Positions 11,560-24,495 are shown, counted from the stretch's first letter. The stretch: DNA of 64,000 nt from Gordionus sp. m RMFG-2023 (GCF_954871325.1 NC_088775.1:35875561-35939560), one strand, 5' to 3'. The notes: a model not told the origin generated them from the sequence alone. A program made the numbers and translations.

Positions 11560-14324
11560 TTAAGTTAATAAATCTCTCATTAACTTAGAACCTTTGCGCA
11601 AATAAACAAGAATATCTTTTAGTTCAATCTGCGCTAAAAGTTCCTGTTCAACTGACATCAATAAAAATGCTTCTAATTTTTCTTGTCCTATATTCGCTCT
11701 CAGCCTATTTTTTATAATTTACTAAATGTTCTCTCACAATTGACTTGCGTAAATGATAAAGTTAAAGTGTATTCATATGGCTAAAAATAAATTAGTATAA
11801 GCACTTGTATGCATATTGTATCTTTTAATAATTTCGTACACACATATTAAACCCTTGTTACATCTATTATCAAATTTTGAGTTATTATCATTTTGTAATA
11901 TTTCATCTTCTTCATATGAATCCTCACTTGTATATACGATATCATTGTCCGTTTCATTTAATTCTTCCACTAAATCTTTGAATTTGCCAATTGTGCCAGT
12001 TTTTCTAAGGCCTTTTCAGAAAGACCTTTACTATTTATATCCTCAAAATGCCTTGGATGCAAATATTGCACATTCAAAATAAGCTCTTTATTCGCAGAAA
12101 ACCATTCCGACAGCTGTTTATAATTTGATCAATTATAGGACGAAATACTTCAACCTTATAAAGGTCAATCGATTTTTGAGGACGTTCATCTTGGCCTTCG
12201 TCACTATATATTCTCTTCACTCGTCCTATTCGATTTTTTGGCAGAGCAGTTTGTACCCAGATACTCTCTGGGAGCTTTAAATATGAAAGTGTTTCATTTA
12301 AATTAGAAGCCATTTTTGTTGCTTTATTTTGAATTGAAGTAATAGTTATTGATGACACAGAAGACTTGGCATCTTCTATCATTTTCCACTCTGATAAAAT
12401 ATCTAAATTCTTAGTTTGAAGATATAATGAAATGGCCCCATTATTTCAAAAATTTCTAAATATATTATAGCACTACTTAGAGTCTTAAATTTACATAAAT
12501 TATCAATCAAAGACTGTGCTTCTGATGAGGTTTTTGCCTCTATTATCAATTATAAATTGTAAGGCACTTATCGTTATTGGAAGTAGGCTCTCTTTGCCAT
12601 ATATCCATTTAAGGGCTTTTTCACGTGCCCACCACCTTGTCCATATTTTTTGCAGTCTTCTCAACTTATTTTGGCCAGATGAGTTATTCGTTTCACCCAA
12701 GCATCCAACCTTTTATATGCACCAAAGAAAGTGGCTAGTCTGTTCAACAATCCAAATAAATTTTTGCCTTCAACATTATGGCATGAATCACATATACATA
12801 GATTTAATATGTGACTATAACACCAAATATACAAACTAATTGGAGCCTCTTGTCTAATAAGAGCTTGCAACCCAACAAATTCACCCCGCATATTTGCCGC
12901 ACCATCAAATGATTCTCCAAATATATTTCTCATTTGAATTCCATGTTTAAATAAGCATTCACTCAAGATATCAAAAAATCTTTTTCCAGAAGAGTTTGTA
13001 ATTTTGTAAGTGCAAAAAGCCTTTCTGTTATTTTTCCATTATATATGTATGGTAGGCAAATAGTTGCTTGATCATAAACACTAATGTCTTGAGTACTATC
13101 CATTTGCAAACTAAAACGTTTGTTACCAATCTCTTTTTTTATTAAATTCCTGATTTGATCAAGAACAACATCTATAACTTTGTTAACAGTTGTTTTCGAC
13201 AACACGGTTATGAGAGAACCTCTTCCCTTGATTTTAATTTTTCAGAGAGTTTAAGCTTTTCTTTTCTACGTTTGCTCTTTAAAATAGCCTTCTCTAAATG
13301 ATCTCTTAATATTTGATCATTTTTTGATATAATACGAATCATTTCCAGGAAATTCCCATGATTCAAATTTTCATTTTCAAAGTGGCTAAGTGTTTCAGTA
13401 GCATTTGATCCTCTATAGGGTAAGTTTTGTTTGCCTAAAAACTTTATTATTTCAAATATTTGTTTTATTATGTGGACATTGCTATAAATTTGTAGATTTT
13501 TTTCATTTAATATTTTAATACTAATTGAATTTCAAATGACTTATTTTTTGATGATCTGAGGTAGGCCGACAGCACTAATATGTACTTTTGAATTTTCATG
13601 TATTTTAATTACTGAATGCATATGACGAAAATTTGTTGAGCCTGTTGTAAAAGTGTTTTCATATACTCAAATGCCAGGCAGATTGAGTAGTACACAGTTG
13701 GCTTTATTGCACATTAGTTCTATTGTAATCCATTTTCTAGGTATTTTTTCATTCATTACCATTCGATAATATAATTTATCATATTTACTATTTATTGGTT
13801 GTATAGGATGCTGCATTAAGAATGCAAGTTTTTGTGGTATAGTGTTAATTGCAGCTTAAAATTTTCATGTTTATGCATATTCAATTCTGATAATCCACTT
13901 TGTGAAATATCTGAAGGCATTATTGATGTAGTTGCTTCTGACAAGTGTGAGGATAATAAAGATGGTATTGCTGTAATTGTAGATAATGTATTTTCAGGGT
14001 GTGTGAATGATTTATCAGCTGTAATGGTGGTAATTTAGTTATAGGTGGGTGTGGCAATGATTGAACTGATGCAATAATAAAAGAAGATGTTGCAGATAAT
14101 GTAGTTGTTTCAGGTAGATGTGAATGGGAGGTAGTTGCTGATATTCTTAAATAATAGATTTTTTAATATGAAGTACTAGCATTATAAATACTTGGTATTG
14201 ATTTGTCAAAGAAAGATAATTTAAGTTGTTTTGGATCAGCACCAGCTGCTTTGACACAAGCAACATCTTTTTCTCTTAATTTTTTAGCTCCACCCTTAAA
14301 TTTCCTTTTGGCATTTCTATGCAT
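11560..14324 (-). pseudogene. hAT transposase, ZMYM1-like, broken
   Basis: Read on the minus strand from the ATG at 14324. The N-terminus is MHRNAKRKFKGGAKKLREK, a basic K-X-G-A motif typical of this clade. Then come a TTF-type finger region around 13560-13740 (NTFTTGSTNFRHMHS), IIKFLGKQNLPYRG and LSHFENENLNHGNFLEM near 13350, a catalytic RNase-H-like region with FSLQMDSTQDIS near 13100, ESFDGAANMRGEFVGLQ near 12890 and IWCYSHILNLCICDS near 12780. LQKIWTRWWAREKALKW follows near 12620. The C-terminal dimerisation domain (CERTFSKL, then KNRLRANIGQEKLEAFLLMS) lies around 11560-11740. The full length is normal for the family, but several frameshifts and stops break it. It belongs to the hAT 11065-15175. 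Confidence 0.9.
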
Positions 14325-15183
14325 GATAATATAAAAGATTTATTATTATTATTTTATAACTTAAGGCTAAAAAAAATATTACAAGATGTGAACTGGAAAT
14401 TCAAAATATTTTATAAAAATCATGAACCAGCCAGTAATAATAAAAAAACATTAATTACTATCTATGGGTTATGAAGTATAAATAAGTTGTTTACTTTTGA
14501 CTTTTTACACACATCTCAAAAAATAGCTATATATATTAAATTAGATTTGTTTGCAAATGATTAGTAAATTGTTGCGATCCAAATATTGGGTGAGATTTTA
14601 ACAATCTGTGTTCGTTGAATTAAGCTTAGTTAGTAATAATATAATAAAATAACAATAAATTAATATTAAAAGAAACTTTAGAAAATCAAATTGATCAAAA
14701 ATTTATTTATTAAAATTATTATTATACCTGGGTTTTATTTAATATCTTTTCTTGAATTAAGAACAATACAATAACAAAAGTTAGCTATATTATTTCTACA
14801 ATAAATTAATGTATAAAAATATAATATAATAAATTAATTAAAACTTAATTTACACTCTACTCGTAGTCAAGCTCAAATGGAAGCGATTCACTTCATTCGA
14901 AAAAAAAACAAGAAAAAGCACGTGATAATGACGTATAGCGTCAAGCAACGTTATTAATATTTTATGCATTCAAATATAGTAAATTACATGATAATTCTCA
15001 AGGAATATTAAAAATAAATAAATGATAATAGAAAATATTATGGACATAATAATATTATTTTTTTTTCTAATCGGCCTCTTTTTTTATATTCTCCTCCGAT
15101 CGGCCTCAAAATCGACATTTTCTCGCGGCCTCGTGGGCAAAATGCCCACCGGGTATTATGGCCAGTCCGCCCCTGATCAGATA

Positions 15184-15913
15184 TAAAATCAAAATTAAGT
15201 GAGTATTCTTGTCCTTCATTGGTCCACGCAACTACATTATTAAATTATGATAATAATACATTGATGGTGGAAAAGAAAGGAAATTGACTACAACGGCATA
15301 AAAAATTAAGTTCAACCATTATATTGTCCCCAATCCCGACGGATCTCACTTTCATATAGTCGGAATGTTACAGGGATATGCTCAAATACCATTCCGGGCC
15401 TGAGAATGACAATTTAAGATTTATAATGTTAAGCACGGACAAACTACTAGAAGGATTATCAAGATCGGATATATGGATATGTGATGGTTCTTAAAATTGT
15501 ACCTGAAATATTCTTCCAACTTTATACCATCCACTTTCAAATTGCACAGGGCCCGAATCCTGTTGGTATATATTGCTTATTACCAGATAAAAAGGCGCAT
15601 ACGTATGCAAGGATGATAAACGTTCATATTATTTATATATTTTAAGAGATATAATTTAAATTTTATTTTAGCACGAAACAATTATTATCTAGGGCACATC
15701 CGAGGAAAATATTAAATATTGATGGATTTCGAACAGGCACCGATAAATGCGTTTAGGAAGGGATATTTACTCGCAGATATCCTTGGATTTTATTTTCATC
15801 TAAAACAGAGCGCTATTAGAAAAATAAATGATTTGGGATTAAAAGAAATGTATGAGTCTAATGATGACTTTCGATTTTATAGCAGGTATTTATCGGCCCT
15901 TGCATATGTCCCG
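15184..15913 (+). pseudogene. MULE transposase, catalytic middle
   Basis: Continues the FLYWCH piece in frame as IKSKLSEYSCPSLVHATTLL. Then come LRFIMLSTDKLLEGLS and WICDGS (first catalytic Asp of the DDE triad), KIVPEIFFQLYTIH, PVGIYCLLPDKKAHTYARM, MMDFEQAPINAFRKG (second Asp), FYFHLKQSAIRKINDLGL and FYSRYLSALAYVP. This is the standard MULE core in the right order. A probable small intron, GTTCAT to TTTTAG, lies at about 15634-15671. A few frame breaks are present. The frame stops at Val-Pro-Asp because of the hAT at 15914. Confidence 0.8.
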
Positions 15914-17044
15914 GACAGGCGCGTAACCAATGGAGGGGAAAGGGGGAAATTCCCCCCCCCATCGCAAATTTGACTGTTTTCATAAATATCATTTTAAGCT
16001 AATAAAAATTTTATCCCCCCCCCCTTTAATCAAAATTTTACAAATATTTGAATAGCAATTTTCCAACATAAAACTTATTTTTTATAAATAAATTTTTTTT
16101 AAATTTCCTTTCCTTGTGAGTACATTAACATTATTCAAAAATATTAATAAAAAATGGAGAAATTTTTAGTCAAAGACAAAGATATTGAAATCAAACGGTA
16201 TATAATTTATTATTAAATATATATTTTATGAAATTCAAAATTATTAGTTAGTGAGTTAGAATTAATAAGTATTTTTAATAATATTTTAATTATTAATAAA
16301 TATCTAAATTTTATATTTTTCATTTTTCATTAGAACAGAAGATATACAAAATTTAAATATGTCTGAGCATGTTACCTCAATTTCCCGATATTTTGAAGTT
16401 TTATATTCTTGCATGTTTGCCTATTAATGAACGAATGAAAGGACATTTTCAAACTTGAGGAGGCTGAAGACATTTTTACGAAGTACTACTTCAGAATCTC
16501 GGCTAAATGGATTAGCTATGTTAAATATTCATAGAGATTTAGTTCCAACGACGAATGAAATTCTAGATGAATTGGCAACATCCACACGAAAATTAGAAAT
16601 TACATTATAGTTATAGTGTTTAATAAACTTTTTGATAATATTGTATTTGATAGAAAAAAACTTGCTTTTTAAATTATTTTCTAGTCAATATTTTATACAC
16701 TGTGTAATTAGTATTTTCAATAAAAAAAAATTTATTCTACTTATATTGTATGAGAATTTAAGCTGAGACCAGTTTTTATAGCAAATTTTAAAATAAAATG
16801 ACATTAAACTTTATTAAATATAACATACCTAACTTAAAATAATAAAAAATAGGCTTGTAATATCGATATGCACAAATTAGTAAATAAAAGTTAAAAATAG
16901 ATATATAATTATTATTAAATTAAGAATAATTTAATAGAATAGCTAAAACATAAGACCCGGCCGAAGGCCAGCTAAGGGGGTTTGGAAGCGTAGCCCCCAT
17001 AAAAAATTTCGCCCCCCCATAAGAAAATCCTGGACACGCCACTG
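15914..17044 (+). mobile_element. hAT transposon, 1.1 kb, internally deleted
   Basis: The ends are CAGGCGCGTAACC at 15914 and, at 17044, the complement of CAGTGGCGTGTCCAGG. TSDs GTCCCGGA (15906-15913) and GTCTCAGA (17045-17052) match at 6 of 8 positions, as expected for an older insertion. It contains a C-terminal transposase piece on the plus strand and a GC-rich hairpin block near the right end. It interrupts the MULE transposase, whose frame continues on the far side as VSEDEVGNSL. Confidence 0.8.
16431..16610 (+). pseudogene. hAT transposase C-terminal dimerisation domain
   Basis: The translation TNERTFSNLRRLKTFLRS, then SRLNGLAMLNIHRDLVP and NEILDELATSTRKLE, ends at the stop at 16608. 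This is the classical hAT C-terminal dimerisation motif (E-R-x-F-S-x-L, then R-L-N-x-L-A). Related sequence upstream (about 16380-16430) has stops, and the rest of the transposase is missing. It is a remnant inside the hAT 15914-17044. Confidence 0.85.
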
Positions 17045-17533
17045 GTCTCAGAGGATGAGGTTGGAAATTCCTTGATGCCGGCAGAAATATTTGGAAAATG
17101 AATGCCTTTCCTACTTTGAGAAAACCTATATCCGAGCCGTAGAAATCCCAGTAAAAAAATTTTTTTTTTGTAAATATATATTTATAGGGCAACAAAATAA
17201 TTTTACAGCTCCTCTCTAAAAGGTAAGATTATGTAACAAACACAATTCGACTTTAGAAGGTGTCACCCGAACAACAAATTGTGTTGAAAGGTGGCATTAT
17301 GAAATTCAATCCCTATACCAATGTTCACACCCAACGCCTTGAAATTTTTTAGAAGAGATTCTAAAAGATATGCAATAAAGCCCTATATCTTCAGGTCATA
17401 ATGGGAACAACACCTTACCTCTCAAAGAAATATTAAGATATTAAAAAAACGATTTCAGTTATGTGTTTCGAATTATGGACTATCGGATTCTTTAACATTT
17501 CTAAAAGTTATTACCCATATTTCATGCAATTAA
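17045..17533 (+). pseudogene. MULE transposase, C-terminal part
   Basis: Picks up the MULE reading frame directly after the second hAT (VSEDEVGNSLMPAEIFGK) and runs through TYIRAVEIPVKK, then STLEGVTRTTNCVERWHYEI (the R-T-N-x-x-E-x-W-H signature), SLYQCSHPT, FLEEILKDMQ and RFQLCVSNYGLSDSLTF. It ends at a TAA at 17531. A few frame breaks occur. Together with 10835-11064 and 15184-15913 it makes one transposase of family-typical size. Confidence 0.75.
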
Positions 17534-17840
17534 ATATTTTATAAATAATTTATATTTTTTAGTCGTGATATATTGATTTATAGTTAATTACTTATAAAAA
17601 GTATGATTTGAAATAATTCTTATTGCTAAAGTCTTCTGTTTCCCTAGATAAGATGATAATTAAGTTAAAAAAATTATACTTATGAAAATTAAAATATTTG
17701 TTTTTTCAATAAAAAAATTAATAAAAATTTTTTAAATATTGAAATTTAATAAAGTAAAAAAATCAGATATTTCATTAAACCTTTCATATATAAGTTTTAA
17801 GTAGTGTCGTCGTGATAAATGTCGCATGATAAGTATTACT

Positions 17841-19459
17841 TAATTCGTTTAATCAAATCGAATACGAATATTGCACTATTCTAATTGTATTCGTCTTTCA
17901 ATAAGCCTATCTAATCTAACACTAATGTAGTAACAAACTCAAATGCTATACCCTCATAACTAATAAAAAATCTTTAAACAAATTTTTTAGAATTTCCTAT
18001 CAAAAAAATAAGACAAATATTTTAATCAAGTTCGTCTTTTGATTTAGCATTTTTTCAAAATTAAAATGGAATTAATTCAAAAATGAACATCAAATTGGAT
18101 TGGAAAATAAGTACAATTTTTTTATACTTCAAAAATCAACATAGAGATGAATGTATTGTATTGAATTCAAACAACCCTAGCATATTAGGTTTTTTTTTCA
18201 TTTTGATATGTAGGATCATCTTATAAAATTATTAGAAATAAGACTGTAAATCTTTTTTCACACATAATATTATATATTTTAATGTTTTTGTTAAAAAAAG
18301 GAGGTAATAATAGTTAAAATAATATTTAAAATAAATCCTAAAATTTAGAAAGCTAAATAAAATATCATCTGTTTAAATTGGTGGTAATTATTTAAAAATT
18401 GGGTACTAATTCTTAAAACTTATTTTAAAAAAATAGAGTGCTAACATTTTTCAAAATAGGTGCTGATTTTGAAAAAGGGGATGCTAGCGCCCCTGTCCCA
18501 TACCCTTAAAAAATGTACTCCCTACTAAGACCCAATACACCTGAAAGATATATGGAGGCACGTGGCTCCTACACTCCCCCCCTCCCCACCCGTTCATATA
18601 GACACTGGTCTTATAATAGGGAAGAAGCCGATATCAAAACTCTTAATAGTGAATTGGGAGTAAGATTGGCAGTGGATACGTTGTTGGAAGAAATAGAGCA
18701 TAGGCAGATCCAAAATTTTGCTAAAGGGTGAAGCACTATTATGGGGTTTTTACCCCATAAATTGGAGGTCTTAGGGTTGACCTATTGTATTGACTATGTC
18801 AATATTTATAAAAATAAATTGGTTTTTTACTTTTTTTGTATTTTTCTAAAAATTTTCAATTATAGCCGTTATTTTAAAAAAATTTAACATCTATTTATAT
18901 TTCCTTCAAATTCTTGTTATAATAATTTACTCTCACCTGGCTAAGCCTATGAAATAGAAGATGCCTTGTTATAAGTGATTAATAATTGTAAGAAGAAATT
19001 TATTAAAGTATTGAATAAAGAGCGTTGACAATAGTCTTGGACCTGGCAAAGTAAAGTTAATATTGTTAAATAATTCGATTTTATTTTTTATACCTTTCGG
19101 CGAGATTATTTTTAGTTTGTATTAACGTTTTATTTTATCGTTACAATTTATGTTTGTTTTTTAAAATCAATTTAGTTAATTGTTTGATAAAGATATAAAA
19201 AGGACATTTTTCTTTTGTTAAAAGGAGATTGATAAATTTTTTGGTTTATATAAATATGTAATTTATAAATAATATTACAACATAAAATGTAATTCGTTTA
19301 TTCTATGTAATTTAACAATAATGAATATCTGATTTATAATAAAAACTTATTTCGATAAACCCCTCACGTTTCATCAAATATAAAATTGGTTGGAGATTTA
19401 TTATCTAGACCAATTATAAGCTGAATAACGTGTTGTTATAATAAGGAACATAAGAGAGT
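17841..19459. other. Gene-poor stretch with a hAT-like end
   Basis: Mostly AT-rich. GGGGATGCTAGCGCCCCTG ending near 18500 looks like the right terminus of a hAT (reverse complement CAGGGGCGCTAGC), but I found no matching left end. An open frame of 72 codons at 18513-18731 (MYSLLRPNTPERYMEA start) has no recognised domain. The following AGCACTATTATGGGG with CCCCATAAATT resembles the segment near 22085. Confidence 0.4.
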
Positions 19460-19990
19460 GATATCTAGCAGGTATTAGATGTGATTATTTATGGTAGGCG
19501 GATTTGATATCAAGGTTAGTTATATAAATGATTTGGAAAACTACCGAACCGGGACGCTAAATCACAATAGAGTTGGAAGAGAATAGAAAGAGTGAGCTAA
19601 TAATGAAAGAAAGGATTTATTATATTAAAAACCTCATACCGAGAGTAGAGTAAAGGGTTTAATTTAGGGAAGTTTTTGAAGTAGGAGAAATACGTACTCT
19701 AAAATATTGAGAAATGGGGATATTTAAAGTTTGTTTAATGGGGAAAGAAAAATATGAGGGGGAGAACACACGGTTATATAAAGAATCAACGATTAGGATG
19801 ATTGTGTGCCAGGGATAAACTGTTAAAGACAAGCAATAAATTGGAACAAACTGTCTTGAATTTGTTGCAGACATGGGAAAGTGAAGATGAAAAAAATTAA
19901 GCCTGAAATACGTGTGGTATCTAGGCATCTATAATTATATTATAGAAGGTTAAGTAAGGTATGGTTGAGTAGGGGAGACCAGGGATATAA
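19460..19990 (-). mobile_element. Retroelement fossil, related to 8200-9560
   Basis: An old, broken retroelement fragment. The minus strand near 19505 reads DIKSAYH-like, a typical reverse-transcriptase palm start. The block TTAGGATGATTG followed by a GGGA-rich string at 19793-19830 matches 9387-9425. Spacing to the palm motif is about 350 bp shorter here than in the other copy. The family is not identified. Confidence 0.35.
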
Positions 19991-22552
19991 TGAACGGGAT
20001 TATAGCGAGACGTGGATTTATTTTCAAGAGTATTAAACTTTAAGGGCTAACTTTTTTTACCAAAACTATATAATTTTATTTATCCAATTATAATTTTTAT
20101 TTCTATCGGACAGCTTGAAGAATTTTTATAATGCGTTATACGATTTGTACCTACAAAAGTAACTTTTTAGACCTTTACGATTTTCAAAAATAAAGATTAA
20201 TATACATTTTATCACCCAAAAATCAGATAAAAGAAAAAAATCCTATTTTATAGAATATCAATTTACCCGAACAAAATTGATTTTAATAATACTGCAAAAT
20301 ATGATCTTAATGAAAGTGGTGGCGTCGGGGCTATTTCTATGAGGTTATGTCAAGCCTTTTTCGCCATTTTTTAAAATTTTAACATGAAAAAAACCATGGA
20401 GAGAGCAAATAAAAGGAAAAATATAATAAGAAAAACAATTGCTTAGTTTGCAAAAAAATTATTACAAGCATCATAACAATCAAGACTTGTTTCTATGTCG
20501 TAAATATAATTATTGGTCACATGGAAGCTGTAGAAATATTAAATTCTTTTTTTTATTTGCAAAGATTGTTATATTCCCATTTTTTTATTTATAAATGATT
20601 TTATATAATACTTTTATGCTTTAAATCATTAAATATGTTCTTATAAAAAAATAAATATGTGAAAAATTAAGAAGAGATTATCCCGAGCAAAGGCTACCCA
20701 CTTAGAGTTCATTCTTGCCCAAGAAAAATAAAATTCTAAAAAAATTATTAAATATGCATTTTTTGGAATTTAAACTTATCATAAAACTAATAAAGCTGAA
20801 CAATGAGATATTTTTTGTTAAAAATGATAAAGTACTTTTAACTTTGTTAAGGTTTGCTATATTAAAAATGGGCAGAGTAGGAAATCACCAGGAGATTATA
20901 AATGAAAAAACAAATGAAAATGGTTCCTTGGCAGGTAAGATAGTGAAAACCTAAGGTCAGGTGGAAGGCCGCTACTTATGAGTTATAAAAATTCATAAGT
21001 TTGGCTGGGATTTATGGATCAGCTGCATAGTATCAACCAGATATCTTCCGAACTCGATTGGGCAGGCCAAGTAATTGATAGATAGTAGGGTACAAAATTT
21101 CTTTAACAGCGAAATGTTCAAGTATTCTAGTTGTATTTTTAATGAAGACAATTAGTGTTAAGAATATTGGACGTCTCGCTAAAATAATTTTGGTTCGGAA
21201 TATATATCGCCACCTGTATCAATGGCAACAATAATCTGGGACTAGTATATGTAATTAGCTATGTTTAAAATTTTAATAAGAGATCAACAAACCACTGTAA
21301 ATCTTAAAATATTTTTGATTATTCTATGGCTTTTTGAGCATGGGTGAACAAGCTATTATTTAAAAATACTCTATAAAATTAATGTTAGGCTGAATATTAG
21401 ATTCTAGAAAGACCTAGCAGAGCTATGAAATAAAAATATATTTCTAATATATTTATTTAATATTTTTCTAAATTCATTTATAGTATATATGGGCACAAGC
21501 AAGATATATTAAGATAAATTATTATATGAATAAATGCGATTCCTCTATTCCATTCTATTTTGAGGTAATCTAAGAATCTGGAAAACACAAGGGGGTGATT
21601 CATTGTTTATATTGTTTATTATTCTAAATTATATAAGTGCAGTAGTTTAATTTGAGGGGTACTCGCTTACCCTAAAGAAAAATATTTTTAAGCCACATGT
21701 GCGGCAATGACTCCTACCCCCCCCCCCCCACGATTATCTTGATACCACTTTAACCGCTTAAATTCCAGATCATGTAGTTCTAATGATAGACATAAGAGAC
21801 TCCTTGGCTAAATTTACAATAGGCAATTTAAATATTTTGGAACAAATCCAATTTTTTAATTTAAATGAACACTCTTGATCACAAACGAGAATACGACGTA
21901 AGCGGGATTTCTATATAATTCAAGGATGGGAAACAATTAGTGAATAGAAAGCTTTGTTAAAATCAGTAAACATCATGAAGAACGGATTTTTTTTTAGATA
22001 ACTCTCTATGTAAGATCTGACGAACTTCATGTATTTATTGGCACCGCAGGACATAAGGGTACCCAGGATTTTCCTAAGGGGGGCACTATTAGGTGGATTT
22101 TTCTGCCATAAATTTTATTGAAGGTCCTTAGCACTTATTGTAGGCCCTTGGCTATATTATATTTTCATAAAAAAAGATTTTGGGTTTTCACTTATTTATA
22201 AAAATTCTTCTTTCTAAAATTGTAATAGTCTTTTTTTTTAAAATTTATTCAATTTTGCTTTCAAATTTTTCTTTATAGTGATATATTGTATATTTGAGGG
22301 AGAGGTAGCGGAGTGGAAGTGTGGGGGAATTTTTTAGAGAACAGGCAAATTCTATGAGAGTCCTCTCTTCCTTTTTTATAAGCCTAGCACAGGATTATGG
22401 AAACAGCTTGATAACGTATCATTTGACTATCTACTAGAGAATAAATTTTGTCAATGATTCATTTGTCAAAAAGTTACGCAGCTATATATATAAAAGCAAT
22501 ATCACGGCAATTTGACATTATGAATAGATTTCTCTTTTTTGATACCAAATAC
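19991..22552. other. Gene-poor stretch
   Basis: No supported gene. An open frame of 79 codons at 20715-20954 (MPKKNKILKKLLNMHF start) is Lys/Leu-rich and unrecognised. A C-run lies at about 21717-21729. CCAGGATTTTCCTAAGGGGG near 22062 resembles the end of the hAT at 15914-17044 (CCAGGATTTTCTTATGGGGG on the minus strand) and is probably a terminus of a related element whose other end I could not find. Confidence 0.4.
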
Positions 22553-23393
22553 CAGGGGAACATGGAGTGAGCCGGAATAAACCGCAGAACCGTTGTAAAC
22601 CTTTATAAATATCTGAACCGTAACCGTAACTGAACAGATATAATTATTCTTTGAAAGAGTAAAAAGAACCTTTATAAATGAGGTTAACCCGGTTTGAACA
22701 GGATCGAACCAGATTTAACCAAAAAAATAAATAATTTTACATTTTCTTTTTTATATTATTTTCCTTGTGGTATTACATATTACTGTATCTGCTTCGTTTT
22801 AAGGTATCAATTCATTTTATAAATATTAAATTATCAAAATGTTTGTTTAATATCCATAAGAAATATATATTAATTTTTTCACTATGACTTAAATTGATTC
22901 ATGGTCTTTTAAGATCTTCTTATAGAATTAGAACCATATTTCTATTTTCTCTATTTTAGTATGAAAAATATCCAAATAACCAATTTTAAGATTTTTGATT
23001 TAGTTGTATTTAATCAATTAATTTAAGTATAGTATCACCATCTAACCATGAGTAGTTAGTTAGTAAAGCCATTATTCCCTATAAAAAATGACCAAATTTA
23101 TAAGGTTTTAATTTTATATATTATTTATTGAATTGAGTATATTTTAAAGTATTAGTATTGCCTTTATTATTAAAAATAGAATTTGTGTTGTCTTGTTTGC
23201 AAAGTTATCCAAATCTGTTTTTTTTGTATTATTTGCTAGATGTGAGGAATTTTAAATATTAAACTAATAATATGCTTATAAATGGCTATACAAATTGATG
23301 GTAAATTCTAAATAGTATTTATTTGCTCTGACCTCATATTTTTATAGTATTTTATGATGATAATATATAAAGAATTATTTTATTTTCCCTTAG

Positions 23394-23783
23394 AAAAGAT
23401 TTAAATGGTCTTCACCAGAATTAACCTAGTCCGTTCCTTTTTACTCATATTCTCTTAAATGAATCAGCCTGTAAGATAAATGTAAAATCATATTTAAAGG
23501 TGACCATGGAGCTCATTTGGAAAGACATATTTAAAAGGCATCATTCTAAAGAACATGAATCCTCTAAGCACCAGTCTTGCTTCAAGACCAGGAAGAATCC
23601 TTGTTTGGCCAGGAAACAATCATATCAGTCGGTCACATAGGCTTGGACTCTACTCCATCGCTGATATCAGGACCATCAATATCCCCAAGCAATGTATCAA
23701 CAACCACTTACAACTTGGAGGATATTAGTATAGCATCAGCTGACTTATTTAGGCCCGAATCAAAAATCAACAGCAATCAATAA
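23394..23783 (+). pseudogene. BED zinc-finger N-terminus of a hAT transposase
   Basis: After a good splice acceptor (TTTTCCCTTAG at 23393) the plus strand reads KRFKWSSPELT, then, with frame changes, a C-K-I-N-type cysteine and GAHLERH. The second family X copy (minus strand, 38760-39030) reads GANLERHHSKEQE at the same point, which identifies a BED finger: Cys pair, L-x-x-H, then H. A downstream open frame at 23577-23783 (MLQDQEESLFGQ start), rich in Ser and Thr, would be the linker after the finger. The rest of the transposase is absent. Confidence 0.5.
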
Positions 23784-24309
23784 CAACAAATCTTCATAAC
23801 AAATCATCCCCTTTATTTATTTATATAAATAGCATATATATCTAGTTGTTTGTTATTATTATTGTTTTCCTCTCTATTATTTGCTGTGTATATTTTTGAG
23901 TTGAGAAATAAAGCCTTAGGAATGCCGAAGCCATAAAGGCTAGGGCATTCGACTATATCCGTATTTTCCTAGGGGAAAATATGATTAGGATAAATCATTA
24001 AATTCTAGTGTTGTTAAAAGTTACTTTCGAACTAGTTATATTTTACAGTTATTAGTTACAGTTATATTTCAAAAGTAACTAGTTACATTATAAGTTACTT
24101 TATACATCATTCATATAACGCATTATTTGTTTACTGAACGCATTTATTTAAAATAAAAATATTAGGATATACAAATTATAATCAATTATAAAAATATACA
24201 ATTTAAATATATAAAAAAAATAATTAAACCGAAAAAAAATATCGGAAAATAGAATATATTTATATTTGCATTGAAAAAAAAACATTTATCTTTCATAAAA
24301 ATTGGAGTT

Positions 24310-24432
24310 TAATAAATGTTTATTTTTTTTAATAACAAATTGATTTCAAAATTTTTATCTAAGAGACGCGCTCCTTTCTTTCCAAAAATGAGCTTCCCTA
24401 GACTGAATAAACGCTCTATGGGAATATTTGAT
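24310..24432 (-). pseudogene. hAT transposase C-terminal dimerisation domain
   Basis: The minus strand reads IPIERLFSLGKLIFGKKGAR, then LLDKNFEINLLL, the hAT dimerisation motif of the PSSAPVERLFS clade. The LTR element starts about 65 bp upstream, within what was the transposase gene. Sequence on its far side (27264-27400) gives only short traces such as LVVNFLKSNNN. Confidence 0.75.
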
Positions 24433-24495
24433 GTCTGGACAACCTTATATTTAAAATAAAGTAATTTTAAATTGGAAATCATCATATAATGAGTT

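Larger units (their letters stand above)
11065..15175 (-). mobile_element. hAT transposon (ZMYM1/TTF-finger type), 4.1 kb
   Basis: The ends are CAGAGGCGGACTGGC at 11065 and the complementary GCCAGTCCGCCCCTG ending at 15175, a 15-bp TIR with one mismatch. Perfect 8-bp TSDs ATCAGATA lie at 11057-11064 and 15176-15183. A subterminal motif CCTCGTGGGCA is present near both ends. The element carries one transposase gene on its minus strand (11560-14324). It is inserted in the MULE coding sequence, and removing it with one TSD restores the MULE frame (AISD-IKSKLS). Confidence 0.95.
10521..17840 (+). mobile_element. FLYWCH-type MULE transposon split by two hAT insertions
   Basis: A Mutator-like element whose transposase runs on the plus strand from 10835 to 17533. 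Two hAT elements, 11065-15175 and 15914-17044, sit inside the coding sequence, so the MULE itself is only about 2.1 kb. Candidate terminal inverted repeats are degenerate. TATCACGCGTCACTTTATC and GCGACACTTTATCACG near 10529-10566 pair with the reverse complement of 17800-17835 (TATCATGCGACATTTATCAC). I found no clear 9-bp TSD, so the outer limits are uncertain. The coding pieces total about 485 codons, close to full length for the family, and are only lightly damaged apart from the insertions. Confidence 0.7.

Noticed and set aside
11773-12839. Plus-strand open frames 11816-12082 and 12516-12839
   Set aside because: They are antisense shadows of the hAT transposase on the minus strand.
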